A model generated the notes under the pieces. The model searched no databases, was not told where the DNA came from, and saw only the letters and a list, made by a program, of their open reading frames with translations. A DNA stretch of 64,000 nt from Endocalyx cinctus (Eukaryota > Ascomycota > Sordariomycetes > Amphisphaeriales > Apiosporaceae), in assembly GCA_001600455.1 (NCBI GenBank), contig BCKC01000008.1:2329345-2393344 (forward strand), written 5' to 3'. Made by a program: the position numbers and the translations under genes. This document shows, piece after piece, positions 33,925 through 45,979 of the stretch. How positions within the stretch are numbered: position 1 is the first letter of the stretch; every line of letters starts with the position of its first letter.

Positions 33925-34897
33925 CTTAAGATCGTGATTGGTGATTGGAATTAGGTAGGTGCTGCTCAGAGGGAAAAGAAATCTTCTGATATATTTGTGA
34001 ATATGAGTCAAATGGTAAGGTAAAAATGTAATTTCTCGGTGGAAAAGAAAAAAAAGAAAAATAACTAAAACACTTCACGAAAGCGTCAGATAAAAATGTT
34101 GTTTGCACGAATTGAAAAGGGTGTCACAAACATTCCAATGGATAAATAATTCCAAACTTCCTTCACATTCCCCGCCCAAAAGTAATAATGTACAATAAAA
34201 GTAAAATCACGGAGAAATGTAGTAGTAATCTATAGTCTTAGAATTCCTACCTTCAGGTGCTTCTTATACATATCACCCCTTTGCCACTGAGCTCATATAA
34301 ATGCAGGGACATGGCCATATTATCATAGATACAGTAAATAAACAGCGCCTTAAACTTGTTCTAAACAACATCGTCTTTACACCGTTCTCCGGGTATAGCG
34401 CTTAGCTGAAAGAGCTTGGGCCTTTCGTCCATGCATCACGGCGGCTGTTTATCTGGCGTCGTTCGATTCTGAGTAAAATGCTCCAACTATAAATTTAAGT
34501 TGAGTTAAACGTATTAGGATATACCCATCGAGCTGGAGGTTAGTCTTACGCCGTTCTCGATAATCTCGACTGGCTTCGAAGCTTAATTTGAAAAGTTGCC
34601 TCTCTAACCGACGTACGGTACTTCGTAACGTCTATTACCAGCTGCTCGGATACGAATGATCAGTCATAGGATTTCCTGAATCGTAAATCACGAAATTGTC
34701 TAATGTATGTTAGGATAATGATATGCATCCGTACAGCATAGTTGTGAGACTATTAATTTATTAAGTTCATGGTACCTATTTGATTTATCCTCGTATCAAC
34801 TGGCTAGCTGCTCGTCATCATCGTCGTCGTCATAAAAAAAAATATTACCAACAGTATCCTATGTGCATGGCTCTCATCCCTTTTTACTAAGCATCAA
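33925..34897. other. Intergenic region
   Basis: About 970 nt without a recognisable gene. A (TC)n microsatellite lies just inside the CFEM intron at 33751-33779. Confidence 0.45.
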
Positions 34898-36753
34898 TCA
34901 ATCATACATGCCGAGGATCTCACCCACAACCGACTTGAAGATCCCGTTGGGGTCGAACTTCTCTCGTACCACCTTAAACCGAGCCAGATGGTCAGGATCG
35001 AGGTTCTGCGTCGCATTTCCAAAGACTTCGCGCGTATTCTTAGTCCAGTGAGGTCGCGCCGGGAACTCGTCCACCAGCGTCTTAGCTAGGCTGATGTCTA
35101 ACAGATTTTTTTTCGCGTCGGTTAGCGCCAGTGGCGTAGAAAAAATAAAGGGGGAAAGCAGAGTGGGGTTGCGATGAGCCGATCGTAGCAACTTCAGCCG
35201 TAACCTGAAGTACGAGCAAGGAAGAAAAAATAAACTTACAGAAATCCTCGTTAAAACGCTTGCCATCGCCGATGGTGGGCTTGAAGGTGGGGAAATCGAA
35301 CATGATAGCGCCCTTAGACCAATCGGCGCCGTCGGACGTGTTGTACGTGACCTGGCCGAGCAGGTCGTAGTAGGGCTTTCCGAACTTGATGTTGATGCCG
35401 CTGCGGTAGGTGCTCGCGACGAGGATGCCCTTCTCGGTCCACTGCGAGTCGAACAGCTCCCTCACGCGCTTCAGCATCTGGTTGGCCATGGTGACGGGGA
35501 AGGCGAGCTCGAGCGTCGCGCCGTGCAGGCCGTGCTCCCACTCGGGCTTCTGGTCCGGGTACAGCCCGCCGATCAGGACGTCGTAGTTCCACCCGTACAC
35601 GGGCCAGCTCGTGATCGCCTGCTGCGTCGTCTTCTCCCTGAAGTTGGGCGCCGACCACAGCCCGAACGTGATCGTCTCGAAGAAGATGTTCGCCGAGTTC
35701 AGGTACTTGCCGCTCTCGAGCGTGGTGATGGCCGTCGCGGCCTCGATGTCCGAGAGCGAGAAGGTGTTTTGAAACCCTTCTTGGGTGCTCAACGTGAGGG
35801 GGATCTCGTCGTAATAGCGCCAGTGGAACTTGTGGCTGAAGGGCCACCACTACAAGGATTTAAAGTCTTAGGATTCGAACATGTTTGATGGTTTGAATGA
35901 AGAGAGATGAAAGTTTTAGGTGAACAGCACAAGGGAAACACTTACCCAGAAGTTGGCAGTAGCATATGGCGCAATCATGCCGTAGATATCACCATTCAAT
36001 ACATCATCTTCTTCCAAGCTGTAGAAGATCGTGATTAGTCTTAAGGCCTCAATGGACATAGTTGAAAAAAAAAGGACGAGAAACTTACATCTCCTGTTGC
36101 GCGAAGACCTTGAAATCCGGGTAAATTTTGAATGTCATCCGCGCGATGATACCCAAGAGACCCAACGACGTCGACGCCGCAAGCCAATCGTCGTTCGAGT
36201 CATCGCGCTCGAGGTGTACGAGCTCGCCGTTGCCATTGATGATATCCATAGCCATGACGCCAGCAGCGACCATGGAGTCCTCTCGGATAGCCGAGCGGTG
36301 ACCGCCCATGGCCACGGCGCCGGCCATGGTGATGTTCCAGTTGACCAGGGTGTAGCCCATCGAGGCGCTGTTGTTGTGCAGGTACTCGGCGAGCTGAAGG
36401 AATGTGACGCCGGCCTCGATGTCGACGGTTCCGGACTCTGCGCCTTCTTCCAGCACCAGGTTCGAGATACCGCTGACGTACTCGGTCCGCACGATGATGG
36501 TGTCCGGGTTGTCCGAGCACATGGTGTCGTACCACATGTGGCCCTTGCCGGAGGCTCGGATGGGCGTGCCGTCGGCGGCTGCTTGCTTCACGATTGAGAC
36601 CATCTCGTCCACGCTCGTGGCGTTGATGACTTGCGCCACATCGTTACAGGCCGGAAACCCTTCGCCGTCAAACGTGTTGTAGGGTTCGGCGGAGACGTGG
36701 ACCGCTCCTGTTAGGGCCAAGGCAACGGACGAGATTTGACCCAGAGAAAACAT
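34898..36753 (-). CDS. Secreted FAD-linked sugar-lactone oxidase (ALO/GULO type)
   Basis: 515-aa oxidoreductase of the D-arabinono-/L-gulono-1,4-lactone oxidase family. Exons are 36753-36089, 36018-35946, 35849-35240 and 35097-34898. Signal peptide MFSLGQISSVALALTGAVHVSA precedes an FAD_binding_4 domain. The segment IRASGKGHMWYDT occupies the place of the usual VGxGHS, so His is a candidate for flavin attachment. AGAVAMGGH, TLVNWN and LGIIARMTFKIYP are further FAD-domain marks. The C-terminal ALO domain ends with RPHWTKNTREVF (HWxK motif) and FDPNGIF. Classical ALO is mitochondrial; a secretory signal suggests an extracellular member acting on sugars or lactones with H2O2 release. That is inference. 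An antisense open frame over the same region is a GC-codon shadow. Confidence 0.9.
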
Positions 36754-39700
36754 CGTGACGATGTAACTGATTTTGATAATTGTGCTATCTTGTCTACAAT
36801 TGAAGAAGGCACATGGGAATCAGGATCAAGCTTGAGAGAAAGCCCACCTATTTAATCCTCAATTTTCAAAACTCGTGAGGAGGTAATCCATCTTTTTAAC
36901 ATAACTCTAATGCGATAAGTCTTCTTTTTCCCAGCGGCTTTCTCCGTCGGTCCTTCTCGTGACGATTGATGTCATTCCTAGCGTGCCATTTTTTAATGTT
37001 CCAACAAGCTACCAATTCCTCCTTGTTCTGGAATTATACGCCGCAAATTATATAGTAGTCAAGCATGGTTTATCTGACTGGAGCTCTCCTCATCGGCCTT
37101 GCATGAAAGTAGTAGAATGAAGATGCTCATCGTCGAATAGGAACCTCGGCATGCGTGAAAGCAGGTTGGTCGGTCAGTCAAGTCAGGCATATGATAGCAC
37201 AACCCTAAGAAAAACGAACAACAAAATTCATCGATCGATTTCGCTGTAAGGTTTCTCCCATTACGTGTAGAGTGTGTTTTTCACCATCGCTAAGTTAGCC
37301 AATGCTGGTAGGTCCCATCGACGAACACATCCCCAACCTTTCCCCCCAATTTCAGCTGCGCCAAGCTCGTCGTTCCCCGGTAAAATTCGGCCGTGAAGTC
37401 TTATAAAGGACAAGAGCGCCCAGGTACGATGTAACGGCGGACGTTAAATAAGGTAATGGAGTGACGTCTGGGTCCCATACGATTGCGGGGAAAAGCCCAA
37501 TGTGGAGGTAGGACTCGCTTAGAGGAGAGAGTAGCATCACGAAGTAATAAAAGCAGAAAACTCATCATCACCAACTGTGAGATGTGATTATATGTGGATT
37601 ATCATCAAAGAAACGAATGCGAACTTTGAAGTTTTATACGGCCACCTGCGCAGCCAGCATTATAAATAACTTTGTCGTGATTGGTTAGGCGGATAGTGGT
37701 TGAGAGCCTCTCTGTTTTTGAATCCGGGTTGCAAGAATAACTTGCATGATTACACGTTTAACTCAGACCCGCATCTGACATGATCATATGTGTTCCTGTG
37801 TCTAAAATTTGTGTACTGACTAATACCATGTATGGGAAGAAAACACACGATGCAGGATCATATAAACACCAAACACCACCACCGTGGATGGTCGTGGCTT
37901 GTTTGAAGATTCGAAGGTCGTTTTCCTTTTATCCATGATAATATTAATAAAGTATATTATATCTGCCATGCACACCACTCTACCGTACTGTGTAACTACC
38001 TTACTTTCCTTTGCCTCTTAGATAATAGCATATAGCATTTTGAGAGCCCGGAGATGAAAATATGTCTAACCCTACCCGAAAGCTTGTGCTCGAGGTGTGT
38101 CGTGGAATTAATTAATACAAAGCGAATTGTGGTTAACGGAGTGGCCTGTAATGTTTTTGACACGCTCGTATGTTTACCTGAAAAGCTGAAAGGAGACGTT
38201 CAAACCCCCACACTATAGGACGACTACTAAGAACTTTTTCCCCCAACGGTAGGTTTTCCGGAAGCGGTGACTTGATGGGATATTCGAGGACAGGAACAGT
38301 AGCTATGGCAAGTCGATCAAGTTATTTTTTGGGGAATCCTACGAAGAATAAGACCGAATAATCCATGATTAAAAGTCACCGTTAAGGCAGGTGGCCGTGG
38401 TATTATTACTCAGATATAATTTACTCTTTATTTCTTTTATATACTCATGTACTTATTTAGGAAATTTCAGGTATCACTGATCACATTTTGGATGCATATG
38501 TAAACGCGGCTCTGGGAAATTACTCTTCACTGGGATACCTCAAGCGCTGAGGGTGTTGTCGATCCAGGACGTAAGGAGAAGGTTCATCACCATTCTCACC
38601 AGAGAGCTCTTTCCGATTCTTATGTATAATATCGACAACCTGAATGTCGAAGCTTAAGGACTTTCACGACAGTTAGTGGTGGAGAAATAATGTGATTCCA
38701 GTGATCTGAAAATATTGGTTCACCATGGTGGATTATGCGGGGAAAGAAGACCATAACCAGGCAGTAGGGCTCCCTCGAACAAGTTAAGATTTTCAAACCC
38801 CAACTTTCACATGAATTACCGAGGATAGTCCACCCATGCCCCTCCATGTTGGGGTTTGACCAGGGAACGATGGAGCTTGTTTACTTAGGTAGTCAGAAAG
38901 TGAAGGTGTTCATCGGATATGAGACCTATGCGCTGAAGATAGGACCTCACCCGTGTTTAGAGAAGCTATGAAATGTGCACCGAATGATTATTGCGAGATG
39001 CCGCATGCGTATACATGTCAGGTCGGGCAACTCCCAAATTGTTAGAAAATGAGACCATCAGTAAAATCAGAAGAGAGACAGTCAAAATCTAGCCGACACT
39101 CCGTCGCGAGAGGAAAGTACTAGTAGTAAGTAGAAACATGTTGCAGTTAACCAACAAAAGCACCCCGTATCAAGTATAAATTTTCTTATCCCGTGTAAGC
39201 TTGCTTCGAAAAAAAGGGCAGTGACGCCAACGTGTGTGCTTCGGGCCTCTTAACACCATTGGTAAAAAAAGTACGGTTCATTCCAGTCCCAGGCTACGCC
39301 TTCTAGAGCGAGTATATCCCCAAAATATTCAAGTCTGCTTTGGCATGTAAGTTTGACTCAATACTAATATGTATCATCGAGCGTACCTCCTCATCCTGTC
39401 CTTCTTAGCCATCGCTCGTTCTTTGGCTGTGTTCTTATTCCCTCTTTCCTATGACCATAATCAGTCACAGCTGTCCCGTAGATCGAGAAACAAGAGGAGA
39501 GATAAATGAGGGAGTTCGAACTTCTGATGAGCTTTGGATCAGTCTATCTTTACACTCTTCAACATCTTCCCAGTCCTGGTTATATTTGGTTGATGGTTTC
39601 AAGCCGCACGTAGGATCCCAGGGGACGCGCCGTGAACTACTAAAGAAACAACCCATTTTCATCACTCATTCGTATATATCGAGTAGTTTTCGTATGATGT

Positions 39701-40396
39701 GCTTGGTGAGCCGTTCTATAGGTCGTCTAGTTTGTGCTGTGGTCGATTTAGTAGGATAAGGTCAAACCTAGCGTTGAATGCTGCGGTAACGGGTATTATG
39801 TCGGCACTGTTTTTATGTATAGAAGTTCCGTTCCTTTTTCTTTGAAGTCAGTTTAAATCTGGGATCACCGAGTTGGGAAATTTCTCATAGTGGTGGATGA
39901 CGCATCTACTCGGAGGGGAACGGAAGTCGTATACTGTTGGTCTGTATTATTCGGAGAACGTGTTCGGATGAGAAGAAGCATTGGCGAGGCAAACATTCCA
40001 ATATCGTATATATCCCCGTCATCTGGGGAACACCATTTTAATTTCAGGGTTGAAATTGTTTGCCAGAAACAAACAGTCATTTGCGAAATTAGCTATGAGC
40101 AAGAACCGACAATATCTTGTCCAAAGGATTGGTAGTAAATCCTGATATTGCCCACCGACTTTTTGACTCGTCTAAAATAGTTGGGTTCTCTATGATAATT
40201 GATAGGACTCTTGAAACTGTATGACGGGGTGATATCTGGACTGCACTGTCGCCCAAAAACAAATTTTTATATTTAGATTTTTTTTCCCCACATCAGACAG
40301 TTAGGCTTTAGCAAGAAAAGTCGGTATCAGGGGGAGCTGAGTACACCATACAGTCTATGACCAATATCTAACATACTCTGACACGAATATTCATAT
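36754..40396. other. 3.6-kb gene-poor interval
   Basis: No recognisable gene. Open frames of up to about 100 codons near 38620-38850 and 39450-39760 have no known motif or matching splice partners. Marks the transition from the conserved block to the accessory block. Confidence 0.5.
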
Positions 40397-42261
40397 CTAT
40401 CCTTGTATCTTACTTGCTAGAAGGCTGAGGTGCGTCTGATACGTCATGCCCATGACGTGATGATACAACACTTGGCCATCTTTCATTCGGGCTCGAAATT
40501 GGTCGACGATATATTCGACGGCGTCACGAACGCTGTCTCCAGTACTAGGGTACGAGGGGAAGTATTGGGATAGGGACGTCACGGCGAGCTTTTTCTCGAA
40601 GATTTCGATGTTGGAAAAGGAGAGCACGAAGCAGCTCATCTTGGTGCACCAGGAAGACTTGGAGAGCGTTTCGAAATTTGACAGCGATTCCTGCAGGCGT
40701 GTTCCGCTCGAAAGCAGATCGTTAAACTGATCGTATTCGCCTAGGTCGACCACATACACGCACATCTGCATGCTCGCGTGGTCGAATAGGTGCGGCCACT
40801 TGTGACTGATGGACAAATCACTGATATCGAGTATTCTGAAGTTTTGGGTCTGGAAGTTGATGAGGAACTCGCGAACCGATCGATAATCATACCTTAATTG
40901 CCTCCAGTTGTCTAAGATGCAGCCGGTGGATACGATATTCATGTCGTTGATAAGCCTGCTAATGATTAGGAAATGTGATGTGTATGGATTAGAACGAGAA
41001 ATTGACCGACCTTGAATATTTCCTTATCTGTGTATTTAGGCTGAGAATCCATTTCGCCTCTTCCCATATCGCCTTTATCCTTGCGCTCGATGCCTTGTCG
41101 AACGGCTGTTTCTGGGCAGCCCATTCTTTCACAGATCGAACCTCTTCGAGGAAATCCTCGTCTACATCCTTAGGAACAAGACTCTGGATAAGAGACATCA
41201 GGTCGCAGATTTCTCTGCGGATACCGTCAATAATTACGCAGTAGAGAGGAGATTTTGCCGGGCAGAGGTATTTTCGGTCGCATTCTAGCAGCATGGAATG
41301 GAGAACGTTGTCGCGCTGTTCTTTTTCTCCCATCATGAGGATCTTGATTTCTTGCTTCATCCTCTTCTCTTCCGCTCGTATGTACGCGTCTACGTGCTTG
41401 GAATGCTCTTTTTCTTGTATACTCCGACGTAGGTCTTCTCGTAAACGTTTTCGCGATGATCTGTTCTCATTCTCTCCTGGGCTTGTGTCGGTACCGCTGG
41501 GTGTCTCTGGTGCGCGCTTCAGGCGCAAGGATTGCTTCATGGTGATTCGGTGAACTAAGGCGTATGGTCTCGTCATAAAAAGATCATCGTCGAAACCAAA
41601 TACTAAGGACAACTTGGATGATGCCTTGGTCAAGCAACTGGTAGTGCGGCTCCAGATGGAGCTACTGTCGCGTAAAACATACAATGACGCCGTGTGTTCT
41701 TTATTCCTCTTCAAGACCTTTTGCGTTGTCTGCTTTTCTAAAATTGACTTTTGAATTGCCATAGTATTGCTGAACTAAATAAGCGCTCGTCAAAGCGGAT
41801 TGTCAGAAAGGAGAGGCCCACCAATGGCATGCTGTCAACAGTAAATTCATGCTGTTCGTCTGACGGTCTATCATCCGTAAGACATCCTCCAGCGATGCGC
41901 CCGAGAAAATTATCTTGGCTCTACCTTTAAAATTAAGCTGTTTAGTCTCTTTATCGATCTGGCTATTTATATCGAGCAAGAAGTCATTAATCTTGTTAAT
42001 AAGCGCTTTGCAGCAATCTATAGTAGATTCTAACTCCATTTCCAGCAGGTAGTGCAATTCTTTCGGGTTGGAGTCAAGCCATGACTGGATCGAGACTATA
42101 GCGGAGTTGAGGGCTCCTAGTTGGGTTCGTAGGCTGAAGAGAAACAAATCGGACTCGTTCCACCGATCGCATATATTGCACACAAGTTTGATGGTCTTGC
42201 CGAGCAATTCAATGAGATTAATGGCAACTCCGCCCACGCCGATAGCAGATACTGGATCCAT
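40397..42261 (-). CDS. Divergent Galpha-like protein with STAND-type N-terminal domain
   Basis: 585 aa. Exons are 42261-41822, 41769-41011 and 40955-40397, all in frame. Residues 1-147 (MDPVSAIGVGGVAINLIELLGK...) look like the helical N-terminal domain of fungal STAND/NLR-type proteins. They are followed by a linker (NKEHTASLYVLRDSSS) and a charged coil with ERK-rich text. From about 285 it follows a heterotrimeric G-protein alpha subunit: KILMMG at the P-loop position, FRILDISD (about 439-446) for the usual FxxxDVGGQ, HKWPHLFD, VVDLGEYDQ, QESLSNFETL, SLSQYFPSYP and a C-terminal TCAT-region equivalent. The nucleotide-binding signatures are lost: GxGESGKST reads GEKEQRDN, the catalytic Gln of DVGGQ is absent, and NKxD reads FSNI. 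It is probably a pseudo-GTPase. Splices were set by resemblance and frame. Confidence 0.82.
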
Positions 42262-43515
42262 CGCAAGTTCACAATTAGTGAATGTTATGGCGCAAGAGGC
42301 AAGAAGGAAAAGAAAAGACGGTACCTATCAAGGTATATCGACGACGAGAGCTCCTTAGTATTCAAGTTAGATAATCTTAGAAATTCCGATAATTCAGGAT
42401 TGAAAACTGCAGTATGGCATGGCGGGATGTAACGTTGGCGGTATAGCCACTATTGAAATTTGGGGGCGACAACAATGGTATAATTAGATATGATGATACG
42501 ACTGGTTAGATCTGTATGCAGGTACTAAGGGGTCTGAAACAAAGGATTATGATGCACCAATTATCGTCCACATTTGAAGGTATCACGGACAAGCTACGTA
42601 ATAAACGAGTATTCTGCATCGAGCGCTCTAGCAGAAGCTAGAGGCGACCATAGCTCGTCGCAATGTCAATGTGCATTGCATGATCTCTGGAAATCTGAGT
42701 CAAATACATCGAGACATCTACATATTGTCTTCTTCATGACGATGTACTACGACATCGAGCATAATGAAAAAATAGAAGATGGGTGGAAAACAAAAATTAC
42801 GATCAGTACGATCCCGAAGGATAATACAGAACAGTCCACTCCGCGATGTGCAATGCAGGCGTCCTGAACTGCCAGTCGAAAATCTTGAGCTTCAACTGGC
42901 TAATCAAGGTAAGTATGAAGAAGAAAAGGAAAAAGAAGAACAGGAGAAGATCGAGGTGGGAAGACAGATATTTATACCTGTGCAAAGGCGGTGGGCAAAT
43001 CAGTGAACCGGCAGAATTCTTCTAGGCAGGCATTCACTAAGACCCATAACGTATATAGTATATAATGTTACGTAAGTGCCTACCCTATCTGCCTATTTAC
43101 TTGTAGTGGACCTTCCATTGAATCAGTACACTAAATAATACTGTTGTTTACCGCTGAGACCACTTGTAACTGCAAAACGTCGCCTAGGCAGCTGCGTTAC
43201 TGGGGTAGTTCGTTGGAATTTAGCTACTGCAGCATACTTACCTACCTAGGTAGGTACTTAGGTAAGTACCTAGGCAGCTCGGGTAGGTACCTAAATATTA
43301 TCTCGCAGTTCATAAGCGATTGGTTGACCTTATTTTTACAGAGAAGTAATAATACAATGGGCGACAATGAACTTCAAACACCTAATTATAGAGAAAGAAG
43401 AAAGCCATTTTATGCAAAACTTAGAAGCAACGAAAGTGGGAGTAGGAGAATTAACATAAAAGAATCTAGGAAATATGTAGATTTCATGAATGAGGGATGT
43501 GCTAAAAATACCCTC
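42262..43515. other. Intergenic region with CCTAGG palindrome
   Basis: No gene recognised. Holds the CCTAGG palindrome cluster at 43239-43256. Confidence 0.45.
43239..43256. repeat. Perfect 18-bp palindrome of CCTA/TAGG units
   Basis: TACCTACCTAGGTAGGTA equals its reverse complement. It is followed within 45 nt by further ACTTAGGTAAGTACCTAGG and GGTAGGTACCT units, making an extended self-complementary block. Similar TAGGTA strings occur near 21422-21450. Confidence 0.5.
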
Positions 43516-44662
43516 TCAAGCAGATTCATGCCGATCCAATACATAAGTACTTTGGCTTGTGATTGAACTATCATTCAGTGAAGGGTAGCTCATTGAAGAT
43601 GGCCACTGGGCCATTGGCGCCATGTCATATTCCTCAGATGGCTTTGTCTGAACCCGTCGAACCGATGATGCAGGGACAGAAGAAGCCTTTCGGTATGCTA
43701 ACTTCGAAAATGCATTACTAAACATCCGCCGAGGGTGGAAGCTCCGGATAAGTGGAGAGAGCGGTGGGAGATTCGCAGCCCAGCTAGCGAGACTCAATTC
43801 AACCATGGTCAAGAATGTTGGGTTCAGTGCGGCGAATATGGGCGATGGCACTTCCGGTTGTCCTGGTTCGGGTTTCCAGTTGAAACCGAGCCAACCCACC
43901 GAATACGCCGTGCCAACGTAAATGAGGCGAAGTATACTTGCCCCCGTCGATCTACAACCTGCGTTAATTGTTTCAAGAAGGGAATCTATGGTGGTGGTGA
44001 AAGGGCACATACAAAAACCCTAGCGCAAACACCGTGATTAACGCTAGCTTTTTCCGTTTCGGCATCTGTAGCCGTCCGATGAAGAACATGGGAAGACCTA
44101 TGACGAGTATATCGGTAACGACGCTGATGATGGCGAAAAGAAACAGCTGTGTCCCTCTCTTATTACAATGGAGCCGTGCCGGCTCTTGGTCCAGACTCCA
44201 GGCAAGTTGGAAGTTGGTGCCGCATACGAAAAGCATAGCGAGGAAGAACGAGATTGACGAAGACACGATAAACCAGATAAGTAAATCATTCACGACGCGA
44301 AAGCTATGCCACGCGTCGAAGATGCGGCGATAGAAGAGTAAGAAGGAGAGCTTGACGAGTCCGAAGGCGAGCGGCTCAAGTACGGGCATCGCCCAGTTTA
44401 TCTTGAGGGAGTTTATGGCGATCCAATCTGTTTCTGCCGTGTCTGTATCGTCTCCACGTGTCCCGTAAACCGAGTTGAATATCTGCATGCCGGCCAAAGC
44501 GGAGACGAAGATGATGCCGATGATGATGACGACGTCATCGGCGCCAATACGCTCTTTCGTATAGGAGGTACGAACCCATAGTCGGAGGCCCGTCAGAGCC
44601 AGACCGACGGCGGAAAAGGAGGAGTAGATCGGTATAGTAAGACTCGGAGGATAGTTCGACAT
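43516..44662 (-). CDS. PTH11/rhodopsin-like integral membrane protein
   Basis: 361-aa seven-helix membrane protein of the fungal rhodopsin-domain (PTH11-related) family. Exons are 44662-44013 and 43951-43516. Family marks are ADDVVIIIGIIFVSALAG at the second helix, LEPLAFGLVKLSFLLFYRRIF, the loop Cys in VCGTNFQ and LHCN, GLPMFFIGRLQMPKRKK, and FALGFLSTGASILRLIY. The last of these is created by the splice, which supports it. There is no N-terminal CFEM domain. The C-terminal tail is Ser/Pro-rich and cytoplasmic in the family model. Possible surface receptor; ligand unknown. It lies next to the Galpha-like gene, but a functional link is only suggested by position. Confidence 0.9.
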
Positions 44663-45979
44663 GGTTCGCTCGACGTGCCCTTTCGAAAAGGGGGTGTTTG
44701 GTTAGTCATACATTGAATACCTTGTACAAGAAGTTGACATTTGAAAAGGAAGAATGCAATTCTTAAATAGAATCAATCAACACTCGGCGATCGAGGGTGC
44801 ACTAATCAGTTAAATTTTCCCTTCAGAAGATTCATCTATTTAGAAAAAATTTTCGTCATATTACCACTTGAGAAGAGAAACAATAAGTTTGCTGTTCCCA
44901 AGGTCATCCAAATTTCTGATATGATTGAGAGTTCCCAAGCTCATGAAATTCATTGGTTACGGGATGGCCCCCACAATGTGATATGATATCAGGGGTGCAA
45001 CTGCCGAGTCCGCGTTGAGTTACATAGGATTTCAGCGTAGGCATTCCATCATGAAGATCCAGAAATACACTCGCACAGCTGATCGAACACGATGCTACGT
45101 GGCGAATGCCCACTGTTGAGTTAATAGAAAAACTACTCAACCAACAAATCAAAAATAAATAAATACTCAGTAATTACTCACCCAGGTATAGCTACGCTTG
45201 GTATGATTTATATGAATCAAAATCAAACACAGGCCAAGACTGATCTACGATGGCAAACTTTGTCTATAAGGGGGACGAGTTCTAATTATAGGATCCTTGG
45301 CTTCTCCAAATTTACAAGCCGTACTCCGTATGTATATGATAATTATTACCGGGAGGATTATACGAAGTCCTTTCTTGATAGTACAGTAGCTTAGCGATGC
45401 CAGTCAAATTAACCAGAGCATACACTTTTAAGCCCTAACAAATCTCTTTAACTTCATGTACCGAGCAAGGGAAAGAACGGGTTTCCAGCTGGATGGTAAT
45501 TACTCAAGTATAAGTGGTTAATACTAGGGAATTGAGTATGCTCCGATAGTATATAAAAAGGGAGGTAATACTTGATGAAAACGGTGCTCCCCGGACTCAT
45601 GGAAGCTCTTGTAATTTTGTCATGGAGCCTGTCAAGTAAAAGAATATCTCCCCACCTGCATTGTAAAGTCAGTCCAAATATCTGTTTAACAGGTTACAGA
45701 ATCGCTGATTTTGATAGCCAAATCTACGATTCATTACCATATCCTTTAGCTTTACGCAGCTACAGATAGGGTTTTATAAGGCCATAAAGCATCAAAATAT
45801 CATAAACAAAAGACTTTGTGATTTCTATTTTTTATACTCCTATCTTCTTCTAGCTTTGTCGTTTCTTATTCCGTAGGGTATCAGTTCGTACAACTCGGCA
45901 TTAATTAATTTTCCCCCTTTATTCCGTAAATAAATGTTACAGAATGCGAGTTTGCGGTCTATAGAAAAGCCTGGCACCT
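44663..45979. other. Intergenic region
   Basis: 1.3 kb without a recognisable gene. An 82-codon minus-strand frame at 44904-45152 has no known motif. Confidence 0.4.

Noticed and set aside
36031..36597. Plus-strand open frame opposite the FAD oxidase
   Set aside because: Antisense shadow of exon 1; no recognisable domain.
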